A stretch of 64,000 nucleotides of DNA, from positions 1-64,000 of the forward strand of contig NZ_SLWA01000009.1 of assembly GCF_004345565.1 (NCBI RefSeq). The letters are read 5' to 3'. This DNA comes from Flavobacterium circumlabens. GTDB lineage: Bacteria > Bacteroidota > Bacteroidia > Flavobacteriales > Flavobacteriaceae. Positions 45,054 through 54,025 of this stretch are shown piece after piece. Every line of letters starts with the position of its first letter. Position 1 is the stretch's first letter. The position numbers were made by a program, and so were the translations under genes. Below the pieces are notes generated by a model. That model had not been told where the DNA came from, did not search any database, and saw only the letters and a list, made by a program, of their open reading frames with translations.

Positions 45054-45581
45054 TTATAAATCAATTTCTTTACGCAGGCTTAACAAAGCCAGGTGAATGC
45101 GTTTTTCTACGGCCTTGACGCTAAGGTTGAGCTCCAGGGCTATTTCACTGTATTTTTTTCCGTCAATCCGGTGCATCAGAAAAGCAACGCGCTGTTTTTC
45201 GTTCAGGTTTTCAATCGCTTTCAGGAGTTTAGCCTGAAACTGTTTTTCCTCCAGCAGGTATTCGGGGTTTTCATTGGTTTTATCGAGGCCGGTAAAGTCT
45301 TTTTCATAGCGCAAAACCACTTTCTGGTGGGCAATGGCATTCAGGCTGCTGTTGTTGGCAATGGTGTACAGATACGACTTCGCCTTTTCCAGCGGTACCG
45401 AGGCACAGTTTTGCCAGAGCTTTACAAAAGCTTCCTGGGTGACATCTTCGGCCTGGTCGCTATTGCCAAATTTATAAAAAAGAAAATTCCGAAGCGCTTT
45501 GACGTGACTTTTAAAGAAAGACGAAAAAACAATTTCATCACAAGTGTTGGATTGGTTTTGATCTGGCATTTCAATTTTCAA
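45054..45581 (-). CDS. ECF sigma factor (FecI-like)
   Basis: A 175-residue sigma-70 family regulator with region 2 (FKSHVKALRNFLFYKFGNSD; EDVTQEAFVKLWQN) and region 4 (LNEKQRVAFLMHRIDGKKYS, IALELNLSVKAVEKRIHLAL). It forms the sigma/FecR/receptor cassette that turns on transcription of the receptor gene and itself on ligand binding. A TACTTTTG word (45593-45600, - strand sense) 12 bases upstream of the start fits the -7 consensus but lacks a well-spaced -33. Confidence 0.94.
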   Translation of the reverse strand: MKIEMPDQNQSNTCDEIVFSSFFKSHVKALRNFLFYKFGNSDQAEDVTQEAFVKLWQNCASVPLEKAKSYLYTIANNSSLNAIAHQKVVLRYEKDFTGLDKTNENPEYLLEEKQFQAKLLKAIENLNEKQRVAFLMHRIDGKKYSEIALELNLSVKAVEKRIHLALLSLRKEIDL

Positions 45582-45745
45582 TTGGTATGCTGCAAAAGTA
45601 TTTGTTTTTAGTATAAGTAGGGTAAAAGCAAATAAGATTGTTCTATAGGAGTATAAATACTATTCCCTTTTGATAAATTAGTACACACCAGGGGACAGAA
45701 ACCTTTGAAGACGAATTTATTAAAAAACAGTTTCTTAAATTTTAT

Positions 45746-45753
45746 TACATTTG
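45746..45753 (+). promoter_or_regulatory. Candidate -7 element of lipoprotein gene
   Basis: TACATTTG fits TAnnTTTG, 13 bases before the start codon at 45767. No clear TTG -33 partner was found. Confidence 0.4.
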
Positions 45754-45766
45754 TAAAAATATCACT

Positions 45767-46786
45767 ATGTTGCCTTTCCAAAAATATCTATCCATTGTCC
45801 TTGTACTGTTCTTGTTTGGCTGTCAGAGCGATTCAGAAGAGCAGAACGATTATGTACAGGGAACCGTTACCAGTACGTCTCCGCTTACGACCTATCTGCA
45901 AAGGGTGGCCATGGTACCCACCGTGCAGGACAATGTCATTGACGGCTCTACGTACTGTACCATAAAACTCCCGTATACCGTGACGGTCAATAGTGCCACC
46001 ATTGCCGTTAACACCACTGCCGATTATCAAAAAGTAGTCGACAATATCAAAGCGAACAATTACGATGATGATATTGTTAGGATCACTTTTCCGGTCACCA
46101 TGGTGTACTACAACTACATCCAGAAAGTGATCCCGAACGAAACGGATTTTAAGGACCTAATCGATTATTGGAACATGTACCCGGACCTGTTGTCTAAAAT
46201 CAACGGACTCAACATCAACTATCCGATTACGATCAATACCTATAACAGCGCCAATCAGATTGCCGGTTCGGTGTCGATTGCCAGCGATCAGGCCTTTTTT
46301 AATTTTATCAAAAACCTGAACGCCAGCCAGTACATCGCCCTGCAATACCCGATCTCGGTTACCGATTACAACAATCAGACAAAATCGATTACCAACAATC
46401 TCGACTTCGAAAACGCCATCAAATATGCGATCGATTACTGCCCCGAAAACAACATTACACCGCTCGATTTCACCGCAACTCTGACCAGCGGTTCCTGGGA
46501 AATTCCGTATTATTTTGCCGATTCCGATAAAACGGCTTCTTATAGTGGTTATTCGTTTGTTTTTAAAAATGACTACTCGGTAGTAGCCACCAAAGGAGCC
46601 GTGACCGAAACAGGGCAGTGGCAAAGTACGGTACAATATGGGGTGCGGGAAGTACAGCTGATGTTCAGCTCCCCCGAACTTTCCAAATTGAATACGAACT
46701 GGAAATTGTTTGAGTTTAACAATTCACTGATCCGATTACGTAATGTGGGGACTGGGACGAGTTATCTTTATTTTGAGAAAAAATAA
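45767..46786 (+). CDS. Lipoprotein with four internal repeats
   Basis: A 339-residue lipoprotein (lipobox LFLFGC). Four repeats of about 45 residues can be aligned: IKLPYTVTVNSATIAVN, ITFPVTMVYYNYIQKV, INYPITINTYNSANQI and LQYPISVTDYNNQTKS, each followed by a helical D/N-rich stretch (ADYQKVVDNIKAN; TDFKDLIDYWNM; QAFFNFIKNLNA; LDFENAIKYAID). The C-terminal domain (about 250-339: SGSWEIPYYFADSDKTASYS; TGQWQSTVQYGVREVQLMFS) is a lipocalin-like or calycin-like sheet seen in other Bacteroidota lipoproteins. No function known. It is monocistronic with a terminator 42 bases downstream. Confidence 0.7.
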   Translation: MLPFQKYLSIVLVLFLFGCQSDSEEQNDYVQGTVTSTSPLTTYLQRVAMVPTVQDNVIDGSTYCTIKLPYTVTVNSATIAVNTTADYQKVVDNIKANNYDDDIVRITFPVTMVYYNYIQKVIPNETDFKDLIDYWNMYPDLLSKINGLNINYPITINTYNSANQIAGSVSIASDQAFFNFIKNLNASQYIALQYPISVTDYNNQTKSITNNLDFENAIKYAIDYCPENNITPLDFTATLTSGSWEIPYYFADSDKTASYSGYSFVFKNDYSVVATKGAVTETGQWQSTVQYGVREVQLMFSSPELSKLNTNWKLFEFNNSLIRLRNVGTGTSYLYFEKK

Positions 46787-46827
46787 ATAGAATAGGGAAG
46801 AAGCGAAAGATGCTAAATATATATAAC

Positions 46828-46858
46828 AAAAAAGAGAGACTTCCCGGTCTCTCTTTTT
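46828..46858. terminator. Bidirectional terminator
   Basis: AAAAAGAGAGAC, loop TTCCCG, GTCTCTCTTTTT: a 12-bp stem between converging genes. Confidence 0.85.
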
Positions 46859-46881
46859 GTTTTGCTCTATCTTGTAAAAGT

Positions 46882-47292
46882 TTATTTTCCTTTTACTAAT
46901 TTTTCCAAATATTCAATTTTATCTTTTTCGGCTTGTAATAAACGTTCGTAGAGTTTTTTGTTTTCCTCATAGGATTCAACTAACTTATCCAAAGGGTTGA
47001 AAGTACAATTGTGTCCAAAATTTACGTTGCTATTTTTCGTGTCGTTAAAACTGTTGAAGTAATTAATGACACCTTCTTCCGAAAAGTTCTTAATGGCCTC
47101 CACACTCACACCCAAAGCTTTTGCTACTTCAATCAACTTTTCTTCGTCAATCGTCTCGCTGTTTTCGATAATCGAAACCGCCTGCTGATTGGTTCCCATG
47201 GCCTGTGCCAATGCTTCCTGCTTCATGTCTTTTAGTTCGCGAATACGGCTTATTTTTCGCCCGATGTGATTTGGTTTGGTTTGTGTGCTCAT
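46882..47292 (-). CDS. XRE-family HTH regulator with coiled-coil tail
   Basis: A 136-residue protein. Residues about 12-65 form an XRE-type helix-turn-helix (IRELKDMKQEALAQAMGTNQ, QAVSIIENSETIDEEKLIEV); the C-terminal third is charged and helical (LDKLVESYEENKKLYERLLQ, AEKDKIEYLEKLVKGK), as in a widespread Flavobacteria family. TATCTTTG lies four bases before the start on the - strand and could be a -7 element of a nearly leaderless transcript. It borders the AT-rich island and may regulate it, but there is no shared transcript with the helicase gene. Confidence 0.85.
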   Translation of the reverse strand: MSTQTKPNHIGRKISRIRELKDMKQEALAQAMGTNQQAVSIIENSETIDEEKLIEVAKALGVSVEAIKNFSEEGVINYFNSFNDTKNSNVNFGHNCTFNPLDKLVESYEENKKLYERLLQAEKDKIEYLEKLVKGK

Positions 47293-47493
47293 AGCTCAAA
47301 GATAATAATTACGAATAAAAATAATATAGTTTTGGTAAAATACATCATTTAGTGATGCGCTTCACTTTTTTGGTCTTGAAACAAAAGTACAATTTTTCAT
47401 ACAAGTTTGGTTGAAAATGTGAAATTTTGAGAGATGTAACTTTGTATAAATTAATAACCATGATTGAAAGAATTAGCAGCAACGAAACTTTAA

Positions 47494-47796
47494 TTACCAC
47501 TTTTTTAAAGTTACTCTTTTTCCATTTTTACTAGTTATTTCTTCATATTCCCAAATTAATCTATCGTACAACCCTTTTTCATATGTATATCCAGTCAAAA
47601 AATTATTGTTTTTCACTTTTACTTCTTGTTCTTCTGAAAAACTGCATTGTTGAATTTTCATACCAATGCTCATCATTAGAAATACATTGTCAACCAGTAA
47701 ATTATAGCCTCCTATAGATGGGGCAATCTCGAGCGTTTTCTTTGAATATCCTTTATTATCAATGCTTCTTTCATGACTTAATTTTTTTGTTTTAGA
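47494..47796 (-). pseudogene. Broken gene lacking a start
   Basis: The frame stays open from a stop at 47797-47799 to the stop at 47494, about 100 codons, with protein-like sequence throughout (SHERSIDNKGYSKKTLEIAP, IGGYNLLVDNVFLMMSIGMK, ending KNGKRVTLKKW). There is no ATG, GTG or TTG in the first 40 codons; the first Met is at 47676. It looks like the 3' part of a gene that lost its 5' end, or it uses an unusual start. No family recognised. Confidence 0.4.
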
Positions 47797-47836
47797 TTAT
47801 TTATACTATTTTATATTGCTTTTCAATTAGATATTT

Positions 47837-50029
47837 TTATAAAACACATTCAAAAACCCCAATAACTTTCAAGCTTTCCAGTTCATTTTCAACCAATTCA
47901 ATATCATAATATTTTGTATCATGAGAAAGAGGCTTTAATGTGATTGTATCGTGCGCCCAGCTTTCGTTTATAATATTTTTTTTGCTTCTATATTCTTTTA
48001 CGGTATAACCAGATCCAAAATCAGGATCTTGAATATTTGTATGTTCTACTAATACAATTTTGCCATCTCGAGAACCTCCCGTATATTTTCTAAACATACA
48101 AATTGAATCATTAGGAATTATTTTGTTCATTGACTTACCAATAACTTTGCAAGCAAATAAATCATGTGATGGCTTATAAGCTTTAGGTAGTGCAATCCAC
48201 TGACAATCAGTAATAGTTTGTAATTCACTAAAATTACCTGCTGCGACCTTTAAATCATATATCGGAATGCTATTTACATAAGGAATGACTTCATCTTCTT
48301 GTAAAATAGGTGTCTCTTTTTCAGTCTTGAATTTAGGGATAAATTGGGAAAAATAATCTCTTAGGTTTTTATCACAAACATATACATAGGTTCCTTTAAT
48401 ACCCCTTAGCATTATTGTTTTGTATATGTTTAAAATAAAATCTTTTAACTCTTCAGGATCAACAATAGATTGTTTTCCATTTACATCAAAATAATTTTCT
48501 TTTATAATTTTAATTTGATTTGTTGTCTTATCAAAAGTAATTTCATTCCCAAAAATGATTCCTGTGTAATTTAAATCGTATCCTTGCGTAGTATGAATAC
48601 AGCCCACTTCCTCTCGGGAGTTTTCAGAATTAACCCAATCAATATTTGTACTGTTCCACTTTAGCCTGACATTCTCAATTTCAATGTCATAATCTTGCTT
48701 GGAGTCTTTTTTATTGGTGATCCATGGCCAGGAATATCCGGCAACTAATCTTGATAAGCCATTTTCTATATCTCTGGATTTTATTTCATTGATGATGTCT
48801 TCAATAGAATCAAAAAGGATAAGCTCATATTCTTTGGAGTTAAAAATAACATCCGAATTATTCAAGTTACATTTTAGAAGATTATCAACATATTTAACAT
48901 AATCATTGCCTCCTTTAGATCTAAATTGAGATTTTAAATATTCAATTTTGGTTAAACTATTTCTTTTTAATTTATCAAAATCTTCCTTCTTAACATCAGA
49001 TGGTTTTATAGATTGATTTTCATCATAAAAATATATAGCACTTTCGGATTGTTTCATGATCCAATCCAATTCATTACAGGTATATTTGTCTAGATTTAAT
49101 TTTTCACAAACAATATCAGATGCCCTGAAATAAGCACCTAAATTAACACGTCTCCTTAATCGATGTGATTCGTCCACAATAACAATATCAAAGGTGTCTT
49201 TTACGATTTCTGCCGGGCCAATTACCATATTGGAATTCAATCCTTTTATATTTTTAAAAACTTTTTTTAAAGTAGTTCTAAAAGATGACATTGGGACAAC
49301 TAATGCCATTTTCGGGTTTGGATATTTTTTCTTTAATTCAAAAACAAGTTCCATGAATTCAAATTCATCATTTCCGAATTCTTCAAAATTAAAATCCTCA
49401 TTAGTAGTATTAAGTAACTTAAATAAGAATATGGCTAAAATTGTTTTGCCGGTGCAGGCTCCCCCTTCAATAATAATACTTTTATAATTATTATCCAGGA
49501 GGTTTTTCATAATAACCAAAAGCCCACTTTTTTGTTCAAAACTTAAAGTTTTGTATGGTGAATATTTAAATAAGTCAGAATTATTAATATAATCGATAGG
49601 ATGCTTAGCTATTCCAACGGATCTTAAGTTGTCCCAGATGGATTTGAAAATATCCCAATACACTTCTTTCTTTTGGTAATAGTTATGATTGGCTAATCCA
49701 ACATTTCCATTAATTAATTTATATTGCCCATCGCCGGAAATATATTTAATGAGATTAGATTCTATATCTAATGTTGCAGATTTATTAAACTTTTCACTTG
49801 AAATCAAATGGACACCAACTAGTTTATTTTTTATGTTATTTCTTAAGTGACTAATCATTCTGGCATATGCATCTGTAGTTTCACCAACATATGCTTCCAT
49901 CACATTACCATCGCTTAAAATATAGACAACAGGCCATAAATCTTTTACGTAATGTAGATTATTAAGTTCATTAACAAGAGTCGAATCAAAATCAAATTTT
50001 TTAATTGTGAACAGGGGGGGCTGATTCAT
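47837..50029 (-). CDS. GIY-YIG nuclease / DUF2075-like helicase / LexA-like S24 peptidase fusion
   Basis: A 730-residue three-part protein. Residues about 34-116 form a GIY-YIG nuclease: Tyr36 (VVYIL), Tyr47 (AYVGET), Arg57, His61, Glu90 and a following Asn are in place. Residues about 165-580 form a superfamily 1 helicase of the DUF2075 (Schlafen group 3-like) type, with Walker A GGACTGKT (189-196), Walker B VDESHR (285-290) and HTTQGYDLNYTGIIFG near 500. Residues 590-730 match the LexA/UmuD S24 domain: Ala597-Gly598 cleavage site (KVAAGNF), Ser633 (GKSMNKIIPND) and Lys678 (YTVKEY). The spacing Gly-to-Ser (35) equals LexA. It overlaps a MazG-like gene by 4 bases. Prediction: a self-cleaving, DNA-damage- or phage-responsive nuclease-helicase. 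No defence function is proven. Confidence 0.85.
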   Translation of the reverse strand: MNQPPLFTIKKFDFDSTLVNELNNLHYVKDLWPVVYILSDGNVMEAYVGETTDAYARMISHLRNNIKNKLVGVHLISSEKFNKSATLDIESNLIKYISGDGQYKLINGNVGLANHNYYQKKEVYWDIFKSIWDNLRSVGIAKHPIDYINNSDLFKYSPYKTLSFEQKSGLLVIMKNLLDNNYKSIIIEGGACTGKTILAIFLFKLLNTTNEDFNFEEFGNDEFEFMELVFELKKKYPNPKMALVVPMSSFRTTLKKVFKNIKGLNSNMVIGPAEIVKDTFDIVIVDESHRLRRRVNLGAYFRASDIVCEKLNLDKYTCNELDWIMKQSESAIYFYDENQSIKPSDVKKEDFDKLKRNSLTKIEYLKSQFRSKGGNDYVKYVDNLLKCNLNNSDVIFNSKEYELILFDSIEDIINEIKSRDIENGLSRLVAGYSWPWITNKKDSKQDYDIEIENVRLKWNSTNIDWVNSENSREEVGCIHTTQGYDLNYTGIIFGNEITFDKTTNQIKIIKENYFDVNGKQSIVDPEELKDFILNIYKTIMLRGIKGTYVYVCDKNLRDYFSQFIPKFKTEKETPILQEDEVIPYVNSIPIYDLKVAAGNFSELQTITDCQWIALPKAYKPSHDLFACKVIGKSMNKIIPNDSICMFRKYTGGSRDGKIVLVEHTNIQDPDFGSGYTVKEYRSKKNIINESWAHDTITLKPLSHDTKYYDIELVENELESLKVIGVFECVL

Positions 50030-50364
50030 AGTTCATTATATTTTTTTGCAGTGCCTTTGGCTTTGTCGACAGGGTATTTTAATGCGTTCTTTTGAATTTT
50101 TTCTGAAATTATGTCAAAAACATCGAGGTTATGTTTTTCGGCAAGTAAAAAAGCATAAGATAAAATATCCGAAAGTTCTTCTTTTAATCGATCTTTATTA
50201 ATGTTTTCGACTTCATCTCCTGTTTTCCACAAGAAAATTTCATTCAGTTCAGCAGCTTCAATTGAAATTGCTAAGGCTAAATTTTTAGAGTCATGAAATT
50301 GTTTCCAATCCCTTTCATCCCTAAATTGAATTAATTCTTTTATGACTTTATTAAACTTTTTCAT
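50026..50364 (-). CDS. MazG-like nucleotide pyrophosphohydrolase
   Basis: A 112-residue all-helical protein with the MazG pattern: FRDERDWKQFHDSKNLALAI, EAAELNEIFLW (first EExE-like site), and LKEELSDILSYAFLLAEKHN (ExxxD site). These enzymes hydrolyse (d)NTPs to monophosphate and pyrophosphate. Its stop codon overlaps the helicase gene's start (ATGA-type), so the two are made together. In the upstream direction, TAAATTTG (50386-50393) fits the -7 consensus of Bacteroidota but without a good -33. Possible role: removing damaged or phage-modified nucleotides, or nucleotide depletion. Confidence 0.87.
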   Translation of the reverse strand: MKKFNKVIKELIQFRDERDWKQFHDSKNLALAISIEAAELNEIFLWKTGDEVENINKDRLKEELSDILSYAFLLAEKHNLDVFDIISEKIQKNALKYPVDKAKGTAKKYNEL

Positions 50365-50591
50365 AATATAATACGTGGTTTATATCAAATTTAACAATCC
50401 CTATTATTAATAAGGATGATATGTGAAATTATGCTTCTAGGATATATTGTTTAAAGACTTTATCTTTTATAAAAATTTGTATCTAGTAATTACATTGCTA
50501 AAGTATCGAATATATACCAAAGTGTAATGAGGAAACCCTAAAGTAATTAAGAAATATCTTTCTGATTTTTTTAAAATAACTTCGTTCATTT

Positions 50592-51488
50592 TTAAGCTTT
50601 AATAACGTAGGCTAATTCGTTTCCCGTAGCTTTATTTTCAATTTCTAATAGACTTATTTTTTCTTTTCGTAGTTGAAACAAAGGATCAAGTATTTCACTT
50701 AAGCTTAATTTTATAACTTTTTCTACTGAATTGGGAAGAAGTTTAAAAAGGAATTCAAATTTTGAAAATTTATATTTCATACCTGCCAATTCCATTTCAC
50801 GTTTAAATTCTGTAATTAAATATTCAATTTCTTCTGCAATTTCTTTTTCGCTAAGATTTTTTTCAGAAATGTTGTTAGCCCATCTACGAAGCCTTAAAAA
50901 ATTTAATCTATTGGATTCTTCATCTCTATATTGAACGATGTCAAGGAGGGGTACAGTTTCATCCGGAATAGGGAAGTTATCAATTAAAACCCTGTACACA
51001 TTAGCTTTTGGAAATGATAAATCTAATGTTTCATATGAAAGAAGAGAAGAAACAGGAAGTACATCGTCACCGTACTTTTCTTGATGAAGCAATGCAAAAA
51101 GTCTTTCTTCTAATGCCAATAATTGAAAATTTGCATTCGAGGCGAGTAAATGACTTTCCGGAGAATTGGCGTTTTTTTGTAGAAATTCATACTTTTCATA
51201 TTCGGAATTCAACAAATCAGTGATTTGAAAATAATTATTTTCATTTGCTTTTGATATAGAAATAGCATTGAGTTCAGCAATAGTACCTACCTTCAAAAAT
51301 CCCTGATCAACAAGAAGTTCTATTTTCTCAAAGTACGATTTTTTACCATATGAGGTATTCAACTGTAGATCTTTGAATTCATCAAAACGATACGTGATTA
51401 AAGTTTTATGTAGGTAGAAATTTTTTATTATGGAATTATAAGATCTGCTGGATAAATAATATCTTAAATCTATTAGACCGTTTTGCAT
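50592..51488 (-). CDS. Hypothetical protein, 298 residues
   Basis: A cytoplasmic-type protein without signal peptide or membrane helices. It is helical and charged in the second half (NNISEKNLSEKEIAEEIEYL, ITEFKREMELAGMKYKFSKF) and shows a motif (VQYRDEESNRLNFLRLRRWA) that reminds me of the DUF6236-type family, with low certainty. It lies 227 bases from the MazG gene and has its own AT-rich leader. Its codon use and base composition match the rest of the AT-rich island. No function assigned. Confidence 0.55.
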   Translation of the reverse strand: MQNGLIDLRYYLSSRSYNSIIKNFYLHKTLITYRFDEFKDLQLNTSYGKKSYFEKIELLVDQGFLKVGTIAELNAISISKANENNYFQITDLLNSEYEKYEFLQKNANSPESHLLASNANFQLLALEERLFALLHQEKYGDDVLPVSSLLSYETLDLSFPKANVYRVLIDNFPIPDETVPLLDIVQYRDEESNRLNFLRLRRWANNISEKNLSEKEIAEEIEYLITEFKREMELAGMKYKFSKFEFLFKLLPNSVEKVIKLSLSEILDPLFQLRKEKISLLEIENKATGNELAYVIKA

Positions 51489-51682
51489 GGTGATAGTTTT
51501 TTAAATTACGATAATGTAGATATTTTGGTATTTGATTGAAATGGGTGCCATTTTATTTGAACTTTAAAAAAGGTTTTAGCGTCCATGTTGTGATCGAAGC
51601 GCACGGGTATATTTGACTAAAGCCCCATCTTAATCTAATTGATTACGACATTGACACAATTTTTTTCAGCTTAAGATTTTAA

Positions 51683-51829
51683 ACAAAATCACCTACGAAA
51701 GCTATAAAAATTTTAAGTCTTCGTTTTAGGGAAATAGCGGTACTATGGTTCTTTTATCCAGATCACCAAAAATTAATCCAATCAATGATAGATTATCTCA
51801 ACAAGCGCTTTGAATCCAAACCGGAATAA
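51683..51829 (+). pseudogene. Degraded ORF fragment, possibly transposon-derived
   Basis: An open frame of about 48 codons without an ATG near its 5' end reads SLRFREIAVLWFFYPDHQKL and IQSMIDYLNKRFESKPE, then stops. It is protein-like but short and without a partner. The rest of 51489-51946 contains no other gene I can support. Confidence 0.3.
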
Positions 51830-51946
51830 ATCGAAGTTTCTCCGGATGAATCTCAACAAAATCAATTTTATAATTACATTTTTTGTGTTTTCTTTTTATT
51901 AAATATAAAAAATACAGCCCTTAAATGTTTATTGTTCATTTCAACT

Positions 51947-53815
51947 TTAATCCAGATTTAGTGCATTATTTACAATTTCAATTGGATTCGAACCTTTCTT
52001 GAATATAATAGGAAAGCCTGATACCTCTAAAATATCGCTTTCTAGACCTACTTCAAGATAAACATCTTTTTCATCAGTCAACTTTGTAAGTTTAAATAAA
52101 CGTGATTTGTTTCCTAAACTGCTGGTGGCAAGTAATCTTAAATCTAGATCTGTTGTTTCCTTTTTTAATGCAGCAAGTATAGGAGAAACAACAGCAAGAA
52201 GCAAGTTCCTCAATGCTTCGCCCTCATTTATGATCTTTGTTTTTGAGCAATATTTCATCGCTCGAATAATGTCACCGTATGATTCTTGAACACTCGGCAC
52301 ACTCTCACCCATAAGCTCATTGACTTCGTAAGATGCAGCATTGGGCTTTTCATCGACAGTTAAAGTTGTAGAATGCTGGTAATATGACTCGATAGTGCCT
52401 CTTCGTAGTATAAAGCAACCCAGTGTTTCAAGGAAAGCTAAAAGTGTTGTTAAACGAATTTTAATATTTAACAAATCATTGCTTGTAAGTTTGATTTCTT
52501 CATTAGAATTATTAAATAGATAGCAAAAAGTACTTCTTCTTTTTGCAATTATTTCATCTTTTTTAATATCACGATGAATCCAATAATAGTGCTTTTCAGC
52601 CTTATCCTTAATTTGATCCCATTCTTTAATCACTAATTGACAAAAATCAGTGTATATATCTTTCGCAAATTTAGCGGCATCTTTGTGACCTAGGTTTTGT
52701 GCAAGATCTGATGATTCTGGAAGTTTTGTAAATACTCCTATAATATCGAGGCTATCAGTTATGGCATCAGCGTCGCCTATTAAAGCAGGAGCTTTACCAA
52801 TGAGTCTGAATAACTCAACTACAACTGGAAATTGACCTTTTCCGGTAACAGGTAGAATTTGACAACCAGCCGCTTCTATATGTAACTCAAGTTTTCGACT
52901 CAAAGCCAAACAAATTATTTCATCGCTTGGACCTTCTACCAAAAGAGGCGTCGTGCAAAAAAGTGCTAATTTATGCTCCTGACCAAGCCTAGTTAATAAT
53001 GCTTGAAGTTTTTTACCTTGAAAGTGACCGTCGTTTTGAGAAATTTGGAAAGGTCTCGTCTTAATGTCTTTACAGAAAATTATGGATGAAAATTGGGCAA
53101 CAGAGCTTATTTCTATAAATTCCGTTGAGTGTGTCGATATAAATATTAACTTCTTCCCTTTTTGCGTATTGTTACCAGCTACCTTCTTTATTTCGTTTAG
53201 AAGAAATGATTGCAGCTGTGGGTGTAAAGAAACTTCTGGTTCATCTATAAGCAAACAACTAATTTCGTCATCGTAAATAGAAGTTAGTAAAGACGCCAAA
53301 TGAAGCAGTCCACTTGCTTCACGTGCTGAATTGTAGTTTTTGTGTTCTTCATCGTCTATTTTGGCAAAGTAAACTTTTAGCTGTCCTGCATCCCACTCTA
53401 TTATAATATCCCTATGAAATAGTTTTCTTAACCTCTCTTGAACTTTAATAAGGATATCTGGCCTTTCGGATAAAGTTGCAAAATCACCACCCACAGTTTC
53501 GTTTTGATACCTGTTCTTTACGTAATATTTGTCTCCAAATTCCGCATAATCATATTGAGGCAGATTTGTATTACCATTATGATTTGACCTATATGCTTCT
53601 ATCATTCCTAATCTTCCAGCAGAAATGTATTTTATATTTTTTCCATTAGCATGATTTGACAATGATTTTTTTAGACCTTTAAGAAGCTGTGTCTTGCCCG
53701 ATCCGTTTGGACCAAGAAAAGTTGTTAATCCACCATTAATTGTAATGATAGGATTAGAAACCCCGGTTATACCTGATTCGCTAAGATTTATTTCAATGTC
53801 AAACGGGAATTCCAT
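51947..53815 (-). CDS. OLD-family ATPase with TOPRIM nuclease domain
   Basis: A 622-residue protein. ABC-type ATPase motifs: Walker A GPNGSGKT (35-42), signature AREASGLLHL (164-173), Walker B LLIDEPE (188-194) and switch His229 (ISTHS). A TOPRIM domain follows: Glu294 (LLVEGPSDE) and Asp348-x-Asp350 (IGDADAITDS). This is the overcoming-lysogenization-defect (OLD) architecture; such proteins act alone or with partners (as in Gabija) as anti-phage nucleases. It is monocistronic, divergent from the 54026 gene, and sits in the same AT-rich island as the helicase. Length is normal for OLD proteins. Confidence 0.88.
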   Translation of the reverse strand: MEFPFDIEINLSESGITGVSNPIITINGGLTTFLGPNGSGKTQLLKGLKKSLSNHANGKNIKYISAGRLGMIEAYRSNHNGNTNLPQYDYAEFGDKYYVKNRYQNETVGGDFATLSERPDILIKVQERLRKLFHRDIIIEWDAGQLKVYFAKIDDEEHKNYNSAREASGLLHLASLLTSIYDDEISCLLIDEPEVSLHPQLQSFLLNEIKKVAGNNTQKGKKLIFISTHSTEFIEISSVAQFSSIIFCKDIKTRPFQISQNDGHFQGKKLQALLTRLGQEHKLALFCTTPLLVEGPSDEIICLALSRKLELHIEAAGCQILPVTGKGQFPVVVELFRLIGKAPALIGDADAITDSLDIIGVFTKLPESSDLAQNLGHKDAAKFAKDIYTDFCQLVIKEWDQIKDKAEKHYYWIHRDIKKDEIIAKRRSTFCYLFNNSNEEIKLTSNDLLNIKIRLTTLLAFLETLGCFILRRGTIESYYQHSTTLTVDEKPNAASYEVNELMGESVPSVQESYGDIIRAMKYCSKTKIINEGEALRNLLLAVVSPILAALKKETTDLDLRLLATSSLGNKSRLFKLTKLTDEKDVYLEVGLESDILEVSGFPIIFKKGSNPIEIVNNALNLD

Positions 53816-54025
53816 AATATTAAATGTATGTCGTTAATTGGTATCTTTTTGATTAAGTAAACATAATATAAATATTTCTGTTATCTAAATTTTTAATATA
53901 AACAGGTATTTATACCTATTTTTAAATGTTATTAAACACTAAATTTGGTTGTTAATATCTATAAAAAAATACATAATTCACTTATTTTAAAAAGCCTAAT
54001 CAACACAACCCTTTAAATAAAAATA

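Noticed and set aside
45093..45611. Antisense open frame of 172 codons
   Set aside because: Shadow of the ECF sigma factor gene.
46157..46636. Antisense open frame of 159 codons
   Set aside because: Shadow of the four-repeat lipoprotein; the sense frame has signal peptide and repeats.
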